DNA of 64,000 bases from Vibrio sp. qd031. Its GTDB lineage: Bacteria; Pseudomonadota; Gammaproteobacteria; Enterobacterales; Vibrionaceae. The number at the start of each line of letters is the position of its first letter. Positions within the stretch are counted from its first letter, which is position 1. The translations under genes and the position numbers were made by a program. Positions 37,359 through 46,422 of the stretch are shown one piece after another. A model generated the notes under the pieces. That model had not been told where the DNA came from. It saw only the letters and a program-made list of their open reading frames with translations, and did no database searches. The stretch lies in contig NZ_JXQD01000025.1 in the NCBI RefSeq assembly GCF_002100145.1, forward strand, positions 124,001-188,000. The letters are read 5' to 3'.

Positions 37359-37385
37359 AGCGAGGGGGGCTACCTCTCGCTTTTT
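37359..37385 (+). terminator. Stem-loop with T-tract between gmhB and the RND adaptor gene
   Basis: AGCGAGGGG (37359-37367) pairs with CCTCTCGCT (37373-37381) with one G-U pair, then TTTT. It lies 140 bases after gmhB and 55 before the adaptor gene, so it could end a gmhB transcript or attenuate the efflux operon. Confidence 0.7.
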
Positions 37386-37441
37386 AGATGGAAGTCTCTA
37401 TATTGATGGCACGTTCCCTCGTTCGATAAAAATGCCACTTG

Positions 37442-38485
37442 ATGATTTCTACCTCTTTATTCAAACCGCGTGACCTGCATCGTAGCTTGCAAGTGTTTGC
37501 GCTGCTTTTTAGCGTTTTTAGTATGACTGCACAGGCAAACAATGTTGCTGCAACAGTTTCCCCTGTAGAGCAGTACGATGTCACTCAATCGCTCAATCTT
37601 GTTGGTAAACTCGCTGCAAGCCGCTCTGTAGATATCACCTCAGAAGTCACCGCAAAAGTAAAAAATATCTCGGTCAGTGCCAACCAATATGTTGTCGCAG
37701 GGCAGCCTTTGATTGTGCTTTCCGATGATAAAGCCACGGCGTCTTTGCAAGAATCGACCGCCTATTTATTGAATGAAAAGCGGAAACTTTCCGAGTACGA
37801 ACGTTTGTTCAGCCGTGGTGCGATAACCCAAACGGAAATCGAAGCCCAAAAAGCCAACGTCGATATTGCGATTGCGCGTCAGTCGGCGGCAAAGGCTAAT
37901 TTAAGCGACCATCAGCTAAACGCCCCTTTCTCTGGTCATATTGGCTTGGTCGATTTAAACCCAGGGGAGTTTATTAGTGTAGGACAACCACTTTTGACGC
38001 TCGATGACATGAGCGAAATGGAGTTGGATCTGTTGATCCCAGAACGCTACCTTTCACAACTAGTGATTGGTATGGTCGTAGATGTTCAAGTTCAGGCTTG
38101 GGGAAACCAAAGATTTGTTGGTACCGTGGATGCCATCGATACACGAGTGAATCCAGAAACACTAAACATAAAAGCGCGGGTTAAAATTTCTAATCCAGAC
38201 AGTAAACTGAAACCAGGCATGTTAAGCGCTGCCACATTAACGTTTGCTCCCGAACCTGTCGCCATCATCTCAGTACAATCACTGGAGTATTCTGGCACCA
38301 AGCGTTATGTGTATCGGGTGGTCGACGGTAAAGCCCAGCGAACAGAAGTCAAAGTCGGTGCTCGAGTAGACAACCGCGTGGTCATTGAGAGCGGCATTGA
38401 AATCGGCGAAGTCATTGTTGTAGAAGGGTTGGTTAACATGCGAGATGGCGTTGCCATTAAAGAAGTCGCAGCGGAGTCTCCCTAG
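37442..38485 (+). CDS. RND efflux system periplasmic adaptor (membrane fusion protein)
   Basis: The 347-residue protein links an RND pump to an outer membrane channel. It has an N-terminal signal (to about residue 32), a biotinyl-lipoyl half (VVAGQPLIVLSDDKATA), a short alpha-hairpin (YERLFSRGAITQTEIEAQKANVD cut at LFSRGAITQTEIEAQ), the second lipoyl half (APFSGHIGLVDLNPGEFISVG) and a beta-barrel domain. It overlaps the pump gene by one base. It resembles the Vibrio VexGH-type systems, but I do not assign a name. ATG 37442 is used; a TTG three bases upstream is also in frame, and no clear Shine-Dalgarno is visible. Confidence 0.9.
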   Translation: MISTSLFKPRDLHRSLQVFALLFSVFSMTAQANNVAATVSPVEQYDVTQSLNLVGKLAASRSVDITSEVTAKVKNISVSANQYVVAGQPLIVLSDDKATASLQESTAYLLNEKRKLSEYERLFSRGAITQTEIEAQKANVDIAIARQSAAKANLSDHQLNAPFSGHIGLVDLNPGEFISVGQPLLTLDDMSEMELDLLIPERYLSQLVIGMVVDVQVQAWGNQRFVGTVDAIDTRVNPETLNIKARVKISNPDSKLKPGMLSAATLTFAPEPVAIISVQSLEYSGTKRYVYRVVDGKAQRTEVKVGARVDNRVVIESGIEIGEVIVVEGLVNMRDGVAIKEVAAESP

Positions 38486-41400
38486 TGTTGTTATCGGATA
38501 TCTCAATTAAGCGTCCAGTTGCCGCAGTCGTGCTTTCACTGCTGCTGTGTGTGTTTGGCCTTGTGTCATTCAATAAGTTGTCGGTTCGGGAAATGCCTAA
38601 CATCGATAGCCCAGTCGTCTCGATAAACACGCGATACGATGGTGCGTCGGCAACCATTATTGAAAGCCAAATTACGACTGTACTTGAAGAACAATTGTCG
38701 GGCATCAGTGGTATTGACGAAATCAGTTCGACGACTCGAAATGGGTTCTCGCAAATTACCATCACTTTTGAGCTTTCCTACGATCTTAATACGGGCATCA
38801 GCGATGTGCGAGATGCCGTTGCACGTGCGATGCGGATGTTACCTGATGCGGCAGATGACCCTATTGTGTATAAAAACAACGGGTCAGGGCAGGCGTCTTG
38901 GTACGTAAACTTAAGCTCAACGGTTCTCGATAGGCAGCAACTTACCGACTATGCTGACCGAGTCTTATTAGACAGGTTGAGCTTGATCTCCGGTGTAAGC
39001 TCGGTAAATGTGTCTGGGGCGTTATACCAAGTGATGTACGTGCGCCTTAAGCCAGTATTAATGGCTGGTCTTGGGGTGACCGTGTCCGATATTAGTGACG
39101 CTTTGCGACGCGAAAATGTGGAAGCACCAGGAGGCGTGGTGCGCAACGATTTGACCACCATGTCTGTTCGAACCGCGCGTACCTATCAAACCGCTGAAGA
39201 CTTCCAATATTTGGTTGTAAAAACCGCATCCGATGGCTCACCGTTATACCTTAAAGACGTGGCGGATGTGCATGTTGGGTCTAAGAACGAAAACTCCATG
39301 TTTCGCAGCGATGGTGTCGTGAATGTTGGTTTAGGGATAGTGCCACAATCTGACGCTAACCCGGTGGAAGTCGCTAAACTGGTGCATAAAGAAGTTGATG
39401 ATATTCAACAGTTTTTACCAGAAGGAACGCGTTTTCATATTGATTACGATTCCACCATATTCATAGAGCGCTCCATTGAAGAAGTGTATAGCACACTGTT
39501 TATCACTGGCGGGTTAGTGATTTTGGTGCTGTATATATTTATTGGGCAGGCTCGCGCTACCTTGATTCCAGCGATAACGGTACCAGTGTCATTAATATCA
39601 TCGTTTATTGCGGCTTACTATTTTGGCTTTAGTATCAACTTGATCACATTAATGGCGCTTATACTCGCCATTGGACTGGTGGTGGATGATGCCATTGTGG
39701 TGGTTGAGAATATTTTCTCTCACCTAGAAAAAGGCGAAACGCCTTTGGTCGCAGCCTTTAAAGGGACACGTGAAGTAGGGTTTGCGGTTATAGCGACCAC
39801 GCTGGTGCTGGTGATGGTGTTCTTACCGATTTCTTTCATGGATGGCATGGTTGGATTGCTGTTTACCGAGTTTTCGGTGTTGTTGTCTATGGCAGTGATT
39901 TTTTCTTCATTGATTGCTTTGACTCTGACCCCAGTGTTAGGCAGTAAGCTGCTGAAAGCAAAATCGGCTCCCAATCGTTTTACCCAAGCGGTTAATCATC
40001 TGTTTTCTATCATCGAAAACGGATACAAAGCGTTGTTGAGAAAAATCATTCCTCTTAAATGGTTAGCGCCACTGATAATATTACTCAGTGGTGGCGGCGC
40101 GTATGCATTGTTTGGCCAAGTGCCGAGCCAATTGGCCCCATCGGAAGATAGGGGCGTGATCTTTGCCTTTGTTCGAGGCGCAGATGCCACCAGTTACGAC
40201 CGAATGTCGACCAACATGGACATTGTCGAAAATCGTTTGATGCCTCTATTGGGACAGGGCTTTTTAAAATCTTTCAGTGTAGAAAGCCCGGCGTTTGGTG
40301 GTTCAGCAGGAGACCAAACGGGGTTTGTAGTGATGATCCTCGAGGATTGGAACGACCGTGAAATTAGTGCTCAACAGGCTCTGGTGGAGGTGCGCAAAGC
40401 ACTCGCAGATATAACGGATGTTCGAGTGTTTCCTTTCACACCAGGCTTTCGAGGCGGATCGAGCGAGCCAGTACAGTTTGTGTTAGGAGGAGCTGATTAC
40501 GACGAGTTGCAACAGCATGCTGAAAAACTAAAGTTAATCGCTGAAGACTCTGAGTTTATGTATGGCGCAGAAATCAATTACTCTGAAAAAACCCCAGAGT
40601 TAGTGGTGAGTGTCGACAGGCAGCGAGCTGCTGAGCTGGGTATTTCAGTGCGTGAAATTTCAACCACGCTAGAAGTGATGCTTGGGGGAAAAACCGAAAC
40701 CACCTACGTTGAACGCGGCGAAGAGTATGATATTTATCTACGAGGTGATGAGGCCAACTTTAATAGCGCAACGGATCTTAGTCAGATTTACATGCGCACC
40801 TCCTCGGGCGATTTGGTGACACTGGACACCATCACTCAGGTGGATGAAGTGGCGTCATCTATTCGTTTGGCGCACTACAATAAAATGAAGTCTATTACCT
40901 TAAGCGCCAACCTTACCGATGGTGCGACATTAGGTGAGGCGTTGGATTTTCTTGATCAGCAAGCCTTGGATCATTTACCTAGAGATATTGCGATCAGTTA
41001 TTCAGGGGAGTCTAAAGACTTTAAGGAGAACCAATCCAGTATCGCTGTCGTGTTTGCGTTAGCGTTGTTGGTTGCTTACCTGGTATTGGCTGCCCAATTT
41101 GAGAGCTTTATCAACCCTCTAATCGTCATGTTTACTGTGCCGTTAGGCATTGTTGGTGGACTGATAGGGCTGGTTGTCATGGGGCAAGGGCTGAACTTAT
41201 ACAGCCAGATCGGAATGATCATGCTTATCGGTATGGTCACCAAAAATGGCATACTGATTGTAGAGTTTGCCAACCAATTGCGCGACCAAGGGTTGAGCTT
41301 TGATAACGCAATCGTAGAAGCCGCTGCTCGTCGATTACGTCCTATCATGATGACGGCCTTCACGACATTGGCGGGGGCAATCCCATTGATTCTATCCACC

Positions 41401-41595
41401 GGCGCGGGTTATGAAAGTCGAGTCTCTGTTGGTACGGTGATCTTTTTTGGAATGGCTATCGCAACCGTCATCACGCTAAGTGTTATTCCCGCCATGTATG
41501 CATTGATGGCTCGTTCGACACGTTCGCCAGGTCACGTTGAGAAACAACTTAAAGAGCAACTCGCTAGTGAAGTCGTGAGTCGCACAACACACTAA
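38485..41595 (+). CDS. RND family efflux pump, inner membrane subunit
   Basis: The 1,036-residue protein is a full-length HAE-type RND transporter with twelve membrane helices in two repeats and two large periplasmic loops. The opening LLSDISIKRPVAAVVLS is family-typical. The proton-relay aspartates lie in helix 4 (GLVVDDAIVVVENI) and the conserved lysine in the second half (GMVTKNGILIVEFANQ). It should export drugs, bile-salt-like detergents or siderophore-type compounds with the adaptor and a TolC-like channel not encoded here. Translation starts at GTG 38485, overlapping the adaptor stop. A terminator follows. Confidence 0.93.
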   Translation: MLLSDISIKRPVAAVVLSLLLCVFGLVSFNKLSVREMPNIDSPVVSINTRYDGASATIIESQITTVLEEQLSGISGIDEISSTTRNGFSQITITFELSYDLNTGISDVRDAVARAMRMLPDAADDPIVYKNNGSGQASWYVNLSSTVLDRQQLTDYADRVLLDRLSLISGVSSVNVSGALYQVMYVRLKPVLMAGLGVTVSDISDALRRENVEAPGGVVRNDLTTMSVRTARTYQTAEDFQYLVVKTASDGSPLYLKDVADVHVGSKNENSMFRSDGVVNVGLGIVPQSDANPVEVAKLVHKEVDDIQQFLPEGTRFHIDYDSTIFIERSIEEVYSTLFITGGLVILVLYIFIGQARATLIPAITVPVSLISSFIAAYYFGFSINLITLMALILAIGLVVDDAIVVVENIFSHLEKGETPLVAAFKGTREVGFAVIATTLVLVMVFLPISFMDGMVGLLFTEFSVLLSMAVIFSSLIALTLTPVLGSKLLKAKSAPNRFTQAVNHLFSIIENGYKALLRKIIPLKWLAPLIILLSGGGAYALFGQVPSQLAPSEDRGVIFAFVRGADATSYDRMSTNMDIVENRLMPLLGQGFLKSFSVESPAFGGSAGDQTGFVVMILEDWNDREISAQQALVEVRKALADITDVRVFPFTPGFRGGSSEPVQFVLGGADYDELQQHAEKLKLIAEDSEFMYGAEINYSEKTPELVVSVDRQRAAELGISVREISTTLEVMLGGKTETTYVERGEEYDIYLRGDEANFNSATDLSQIYMRTSSGDLVTLDTITQVDEVASSIRLAHYNKMKSITLSANLTDGATLGEALDFLDQQALDHLPRDIAISYSGESKDFKENQSSIAVVFALALLVAYLVLAAQFESFINPLIVMFTVPLGIVGGLIGLVVMGQGLNLYSQIGMIMLIGMVTKNGILIVEFANQLRDQGLSFDNAIVEAAARRLRPIMMTAFTTLAGAIPLILSTGAGYESRVSVGTVIFFGMAIATVITLSVIPAMYALMARSTRSPGHVEKQLKEQLASEVVSRTTH

Positions 41596-41598
41596 TTG

Positions 41599-41630
41599 AA
41601 TAGGCAGCATCGTAATGGATGCTGCCTATT
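41599..41630. terminator. Bidirectional terminator between RND pump and YitT gene
   Basis: AATAGGCAGCATC (41599-41611) pairs with GATGCTGCCTATT (41618-41630) around GTAATG. It lies between convergent stop codons. Confidence 0.88.
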
Positions 41631-41634
41631 AATT

Positions 41635-42234
41635 TTATTTGTAGTTGACGGCATACCGAGTCGGTTTGTGGTTCATCCACAAAATGATATTGATGGCGAT
41701 AGCCGCCCCAATAGACCAGGCGATTTGTACCGGTGAAATAAAGTATAGTGACGCTACCAGAATGGAAGCATCAATAACCAGCTGCGTCTTACCTACCGAG
41801 ATTCCCGTCTTGTCTTGAATCACTAAACACAACACATTAGATCCACCAAGGCTGGCACGGTGTCGAAATAAGATCAGTAGTCCTAGGCCAATCAACAGTC
41901 CGCCAATGATGGCACTGTAGGCAATATGGAGATTATCAAACTGGACAAAATGATGCAGATTATCGGTAAAAATAGAGACTAGGGTGACTGCGATTAAGCT
42001 GTTTACAGTGAAGCGAGGGCCAAGACGCGACCAAGCCAAAAAGTAAAACGGTACGTTAATCAAAAAATAGGTGGTACCAAAACTTAGCGGTGCAAACTGA
42101 TTAAACAGTAGGGCAAGACCCGCCGTTCCACCAACAACCATTGAAGAGGTCTTAAGAAAAAAGATGCCTTGCGCGACAAGCAGGGTGCCGGTCAACATTG
42201 CGGCACAATCTTCCATAAAAGTGTGTTTTTCCAT
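41635..42234 (-). CDS. YitT family membrane protein
   Basis: The 199-residue protein has about five to six hydrophobic segments and the YitT/DUF161 pattern GTLLVAQGIFFLKTSSMVVGG, then GLALLFNQ and RASLGGSNVLCLVIQDKTG. It lacks the C-terminal DUF2179 domain of the longer Bacillus relatives. Function is unknown; transport is assumed. It is a single gene divergent from glyA. Confidence 0.82.
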   Translation of the reverse strand: MEKHTFMEDCAAMLTGTLLVAQGIFFLKTSSMVVGGTAGLALLFNQFAPLSFGTTYFLINVPFYFLAWSRLGPRFTVNSLIAVTLVSIFTDNLHHFVQFDNLHIAYSAIIGGLLIGLGLLILFRHRASLGGSNVLCLVIQDKTGISVGKTQLVIDASILVASLYFISPVQIAWSIGAAIAINIILWMNHKPTRYAVNYK

Positions 42235-42422
42235 TTTGTTTTTACAAGTTGATGCGATTTAGCGCGAGATTCTAGTGAAACTTGCGGTGAGTTAGAAGTT
42301 TTTTGAACTTTTAAAATTCTGTTTAGGTGTTTACTCAGATTTACACATTGTGTGTACAAGCCACTGTTTTTTCGGTAAGTGTCTGATGTGAAATGCTAAG
42401 CATCAATTTCCTTTGATTGCAT

Positions 42423-42439
42423 CATGAATAAACTTCATG
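42423..42439. promoter_or_regulatory. MetR-type binding palindrome upstream of glyA
   Basis: CATGAATAAACTTCATG contains TGAA-N5-TTCA (42425-42437), the LysR-type MetR consensus, extended by one matching base pair on each side plus C/G. In E. coli MetR with homocysteine activates glyA; conservation of function here is inferred. Confidence 0.65.
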
Positions 42440-42508
42440 CAATTATGTTGAATATAGGGGTTTCTGCATCTAACCAAATTCGGTAGAATCCACTCAACTA
42501 TTATTGAA

Positions 42509-42524
42509 CCGAAAACGTTTGCGT
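42509..42524. promoter_or_regulatory. PurR operator of glyA
   Basis: On the minus strand the site reads ACGCAAACGTTTTCGG, a perfect core match to the PurR consensus ACGCAAACGTTTNC. It is about 70 bases upstream of the start. PurR repression of glyA by purines is known in enterobacteria. Confidence 0.85.
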
Positions 42525-42592
42525 CACTGAGAAAAGTGCTAATAATCGGTTTTTCGGTTCTAAAGTCGTTTACTCTGATTCAGGAGAGAGAG

Positions 42593-43843
42593 ATGTTAAA
42601 GCGTGATATGAACATTGCAGATTACGATGCAGAATTGTTCGCGGCTATTCAGGAAGAGACTCAACGTCAAGAAGAGCACATCGAGCTAATCGCTTCCGAA
42701 AACTACACCAGCCCACGAGTGATGGAAGCTCAAGGCTCTCAGCTTACGAACAAGTATGCTGAAGGTTACCCAGGCAAGCGTTACTACGGCGGTTGTGAGT
42801 ATGTAGATAAAGCCGAAGCTCTTGCTATCGATCGCGCTTGTGAGCTGTTTGGTGCTGAATACGCTAACGTACAGCCACACTCAGGCTCTCAAGCCAACAG
42901 TGCGGTTTACATGGCACTGCTTAACCCAGGTGATACTGTGCTAGGTATGAGCTTGGCGCATGGTGGCCACTTAACGCACGGCTCTCCAGTTAACTTCTCT
43001 GGTAAGCACTACAACGTTATTCCTTACGGTATCGACGAAGCAGGCCAAATTAACTACGACGAGATGGAAGCGCTAGCTCTAGAGCACAAACCAAAAATGA
43101 TCATTGGTGGTTTCTCAGCGTATTCGCAAGTTGTTGATTGGGCGCGCATGCGTGAAATCGCCGATAAAGTGGATGCGTACCTATTCGTCGATATGGCACA
43201 CGTTGCCGGATTGATTGCAGCGGGTGAATACCCAAGTCCTGTAAAACACGCACACGTTGTCACGACCACAACACACAAAACATTGGCAGGCCCTCGCGGC
43301 GGTCTTATTTTGTCTGATGCTGGCGAAGACATGTACAAGAAACTGAATTCTGCTGTTTTCCCTGGTGGTCAAGGCGGTCCTTTGATGCACGTTATCGCTG
43401 CGAAAGCAGTGGCGTTTAAAGAGGCGATGGAGCCAGAATTTAAAGCCTATCAAGCACGCGTTGTGAAAAATGCGAAAGCGATGGTGGCTCAGTTCCAAGA
43501 GCGTGGATACAAGATTGTGTCTAACAGCACTGAAAACCACTTGTTCCTTGTTGATCTGATCGACAAAGACATCACGGGTAAAGAAGCGGATGCTGCGCTG
43601 GGTGCTGCAAACATCACGGTGAACAAAAACTCTGTACCTAATGATCCTCGCAGTCCTTTTGTCACTTCAGGTATTCGTGTTGGTACTCCTGCAATTACTC
43701 GTCGCGGCTTTACCGAAGCAGACGCAGTAGAGTTGGCAAATTGGATGGCTGATGTTTTGGATAACATCGACAACCAAGACGTGATCGAAGCGACTAAAGC
43801 GAAAGTGCTTGATATTTGTAAGCGTCTACCTGTTTACGCTTAA
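42593..43843 (+). CDS. glyA: Serine hydroxymethyltransferase GlyA
   Basis: GlyA interconverts serine and glycine, loading the one-carbon unit onto tetrahydrofolate. The 416-residue PLP enzyme has the lysine motif [14 protein letters not shown] and the opening [17 protein letters not shown]. The ATG at 42593 follows AGGAGAGAGAG. MetR and PurR sites upstream suit its links to methionine and purine synthesis. A strong terminator follows. Confidence 0.98.
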   Translation: MLKRDMNIADYDAELFAAIQEETQRQEEHIELIASENYTSPRVMEAQGSQLTNKYAEGYPGKRYYGGCEYVDKAEALAIDRACELFGAEYANVQPHSGSQANSAVYMALLNPGDTVLGMSLAHGGHLTHGSPVNFSGKHYNVIPYGIDEAGQINYDEMEALALEHKPKMIIGGFSAYSQVVDWARMREIADKVDAYLFVDMAHVAGLIAAGEYPSPVKHAHVVTTTTHKTLAGPRGGLILSDAGEDMYKKLNSAVFPGGQGGPLMHVIAAKAVAFKEAMEPEFKAYQARVVKNAKAMVAQFQERGYKIVSNSTENHLFLVDLIDKDITGKEADAALGAANITVNKNSVPNDPRSPFVTSGIRVGTPAITRRGFTEADAVELANWMADVLDNIDNQDVIEATKAKVLDICKRLPVYA

Positions 43844-43860
43844 TCGAAAAAGCAAATGAT

Positions 43861-43894
43861 AAGGGGTCATGGCAACTGCCATGACCCCTTTTTT
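43861..43894 (+). terminator. Terminator of glyA
   Basis: AAGGGGTCATGGCA (43861-43874) pairs with TGCCATGACCCCTT (43877-43890), a 14-bp stem followed by TTTT. Confidence 0.95.
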
Positions 43895-43919
43895 AATGTT
43901 TGCTATTTTGTTTGGCGGG

Positions 43920-44246
43920 CTATTTCTTGCTGATGCTGATCAAAGTGCCAGATTTACAGCTAAACGAGTAGTATCGGTTGCTCTCGCTAAACTTACCCAG
44001 ACCTTCACCGTCGCAGTAATCGAGGTTGATATCACGCATCACGTCGAGTGTTTTTTCGTTTTGTAAGGCGAATTTAGAGCCGTCTGAACAGATGATACGA
44101 ACGCGTCCATCATCAGAGACTGAATAGACGTCGACTTCTGTATTACACAGCTCGAAAGAAGCTTCACGGTAGTTGTCTTGCGTCGTTGGGGTGTTCATAC
44201 AGCCAGCAAATAATAACACTGGAATAAGTAGGGCAAGTTGCTTCAT
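43920..44246 (-). CDS. Small lipoprotein with duplicated C-X18-C module
   Basis: I do not recognise this 108-residue protein as a named family. It has a lipoprotein signal ending LLFAGC (Cys16). The mature part is two tandem units: Cys34-X18-Cys53 followed by SDGSKFAL, and Cys78-X18-Cys97 followed by KSGTLISI. The units share E/D...C..E....S.S...R....CxSG-like positions, suggesting internal duplication with one disulfide per unit. It is monocistronic between glyA and lipA. An exported structural or binding role is possible but not shown. Confidence 0.75.
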   Translation of the reverse strand: MKQLALLIPVLLFAGCMNTPTTQDNYREASFELCNTEVDVYSVSDDGRVRIICSDGSKFALQNEKTLDVMRDINLDYCDGEGLGKFSESNRYYSFSCKSGTLISISKK

Positions 44247-44325
44247 TGTATCATCCTTGTTAATTACATCTTGCTAACAAGCATAATCAATAGTGATGAA
44301 AAAAGAAAATGAAGTTCTCAGATAT

Positions 44326-44361
44326 TAAAACGGGGTGATTGGTTTCTTACCAACACCCCGT
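44326..44361 (-). terminator. Terminator of lipA
   Basis: ACGGGGTG (44330-44337) pairs with CACCCCGT (44354-44361), extended inside by TTGGT/ACCAA; on the minus strand it is followed by TTTAAT. It closes the lipB-lipA transcript. Confidence 0.85.
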
Positions 44362-44385
44362 GCTTGTCACACTATTGAGAAGTGG

Positions 44386-45351
44386 TTATTTCACTTCTTC
44401 GCCTTTTGCTTGCAGATCGGCATGGTATGAAGAGCGCACAAATGGACCACATGCAGCATGAGTAAACCCAAGCTCTAACGCGATCTCTTTAAGCTCTTCG
44501 AATTCTGCTGGTGGCACATAGCGCTCTACCGGTAGGTGATGTCGACTAGGCGCGAGGTATTGACCCAATGTCAGCATAGTGACGCCGTGCGCTCGCAAGT
44601 CCTTTAACACCTCTACAATCTCTTCCTTGGTCTCACCCAAGCCCATCATTAGGCCCGACTTCGTTGGGATGTCAGGGTGCTGCTGCTTAAACTTCTTCAG
44701 CAGATCTAAAGACCATTGATAGTTAGCGCCTGGGCGAACTTTTCGGTACAGACGAGGTGCTGTTTCTAGGTTGTGGTTAAACACATCGGGTGGACACTCT
44801 TTTAACTGATCGAGTGCTTTGTCCATGCGGCCGCGAAAATCAGGGACCAGTGTTTCGATTTGAATGTTTGGGCTGAGTGCGCGGATCTCGCGATTACAAT
44901 CAGCAAAGTGCTTTGCACCGCCATCACGAAGGTCATCACGATCGACTGAAGTGATCACCACATAGCGCAGCGCCATGTCTTTAATGGTTTGTGCAAGCTT
45001 AGTTGGCTCTTGCGCTTCTGGAGGAAGCGGACGGCCATGAGCAACATCACAGAAAGGACAGCGCCTTGTGCAGATGGCACCCAAAATCATAAAGGTTGCG
45101 GTGCCGTGATTAAAACATTCAGCTAGGTTGGGGCATGAGGCCTCTTCACACACCGAGTGAAGATTGTTTTTGCGCATTGCCGATTTAATGTCTTGAATGC
45201 GCTTACTGTCACTTGGTAGCTTGATTTTCATCCATTCAGGCTTGCGTAGCATTTCCTTAGGCGCAGTTTCGACGGTTTTAGTTGGGATCAATGCCATTTT
45301 ATCGGCGTCGCGATACTTAACCCCTTTCTCCATTTGAATCGGTTTGCTCAT
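44386..45351 (-). CDS. lipA: Lipoyl synthase LipA
   Basis: LipA inserts two sulfurs into octanoyl groups on lipoyl domains. The 321-residue radical SAM protein has the SAM cluster motif CTRRCPFC and the auxiliary cluster motif [12 protein letters not shown] that supplies the sulfur, plus the C-terminal [11 protein letters not shown] serine motif. Its start overlaps the lipB stop by 4 bases. Confidence 0.97.
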   Translation of the reverse strand: MSKPIQMEKGVKYRDADKMALIPTKTVETAPKEMLRKPEWMKIKLPSDSKRIQDIKSAMRKNNLHSVCEEASCPNLAECFNHGTATFMILGAICTRRCPFCDVAHGRPLPPEAQEPTKLAQTIKDMALRYVVITSVDRDDLRDGGAKHFADCNREIRALSPNIQIETLVPDFRGRMDKALDQLKECPPDVFNHNLETAPRLYRKVRPGANYQWSLDLLKKFKQQHPDIPTKSGLMMGLGETKEEIVEVLKDLRAHGVTMLTLGQYLAPSRHHLPVERYVPPAEFEELKEIALELGFTHAACGPFVRSSYHADLQAKGEEVK

Positions 45352-46004
45352 GCTAAAACTCTTGTTGTGTGCTCGACGGATTGATAATCAAGCTGTGATG
45401 TTAACTGTTGCAGTAGATCTTGTGCAACCTTATCTATGTCTTGTGGGCCACCTAATTGTGACACCTGAACCATCTCCATCCCTTGGTAACCACAAGGGTT
45501 AATACGCAAAAACGGTGACAAATCCATGTTTACATTCAGTGCGAGGCCATGAAAGGAGCACCCTTTGCGTATACGCAGCCCTAACGAAGCAACTTTTTTA
45601 CCGTCAACGTAAACACCTGGCGCATCTGGCTTAGCTGCAGAGTTGATGGCGTATTGCTTCAGGGTATTGATGATGATGGTTTCGATGTGTGTAACCAGTT
45701 CACGAACTCCCATGTTTTTGCGGCGTAAATTTAGCAAAAAATACACCACTAATTGACCGGGTCCATGATAGGTCACTTGCCCCCCTCGATCGCTTTGGAC
45801 AACAGGTATATCGCCTGTTTCTAATAGGTGCTCAGCTTTACCTGCTTGCCCTTGAGTAAACACAGGATTGTGTTCAACAATCCATACCTCATCGGTCGTT
45901 TCGTCGGTGCGCGTATTGGTAAAATCGTGCATCGCTTGCCAAACAGGCTGATAATCTTGGCGTCCTAATAAACGTATAGTTAGGGCTTTTGGATCGGCTG
46001 GCAT
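45348..46004 (-). CDS. lipB: Octanoyl-ACP:protein transferase LipB
   Basis: LipB moves octanoyl from ACP to lipoyl domains before LipA acts. The 218-residue protein has [16 protein letters not shown], the lysine region [15 protein letters not shown] and the catalytic cysteine in NPCGYQGM. The ATG at 46004 is used; an in-frame TTG at 46028 would add eight residues. Gene order ybeD-lipB-lipA is conserved. Confidence 0.96.
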   Translation of the reverse strand: MPADPKALTIRLLGRQDYQPVWQAMHDFTNTRTDETTDEVWIVEHNPVFTQGQAGKAEHLLETGDIPVVQSDRGGQVTYHGPGQLVVYFLLNLRRKNMGVRELVTHIETIIINTLKQYAINSAAKPDAPGVYVDGKKVASLGLRIRKGCSFHGLALNVNMDLSPFLRINPCGYQGMEMVQVSQLGGPQDIDKVAQDLLQQLTSQLDYQSVEHTTRVLA

Positions 46005-46038
46005 GTTTATCTCTGGTCGAGGGGTCAAAATTGGGGTA

Positions 46039-46308
46039 CTACAATACCATACGGACGATATCGATCTCGCCCAATTCTTTATACAGAATTTCTACTTGTT
46101 CAATGGACGTCGCGGTGATGCTAATCGACACTGAATGGTAGTTTCCTTTGGCACTAGGTTTCACTGTTGGGCTGTAATCGCCAGGGGCATGCTTTTGGAT
46201 CACTTCTAGGACCAAATCAGGCAGCTCAGGCTTTGCATAGCCCATCACCTTATAGGTGAATTGACATGGAAACTCTAAAAGATCTTTCAATTTTGGTTGC
46301 TCTTGCAT
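46039..46308 (-). CDS. ybeD: YbeD (DUF493/UPF0250) family protein
   Basis: The 89-residue protein matches the YbeD family ([32 protein letters not shown]) with an ACT-like fold. Its role is unknown; constant linkage with dacA and lipB suggests a regulatory part there. The ATG at 46308 has TTGGAG six bases upstream, which rules out the TTG at 46320. Confidence 0.92.
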   Translation of the reverse strand: MQEQPKLKDLLEFPCQFTYKVMGYAKPELPDLVLEVIQKHAPGDYSPTVKPSAKGNYHSVSISITATSIEQVEILYKELGEIDIVRMVL

Positions 46309-46372
46309 GGCAAACTCCAACGAATAATGACAAGGCGAATAGTACTTGGCTACTCAATAAAACTCAATAAAC

Positions 46373-46402
46373 AACAAAGCCGCTATCAGAGCGGCTTTGT
46401 TT
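46373..46402 (-). terminator. Terminator of dacA
   Basis: AACAAAGCCGCT (46373-46384) pairs with AGCGGCTTTGTT (46390-46401) around ATCAG; on the minus strand it is followed by only a short T stretch. ybeD may therefore have its own promoter. Confidence 0.8.
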
Positions 46403-46422
46403 CGTTAATCTGGTGGGATAGA

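Larger units (their letters stand above)
42235..42592 (+). other. glyA regulatory region
   Basis: The 358-base gap between yitT and glyA has no convincing gene. It holds a MetR-type palindrome at 42423-42439, a PurR operator at 42509-42524, and a purine-rich ribosome site AGGAGAGAGAG directly before the glyA ATG. An in-frame upstream start at 42536 is ignored because of the ribosome site. Confidence 0.75.
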
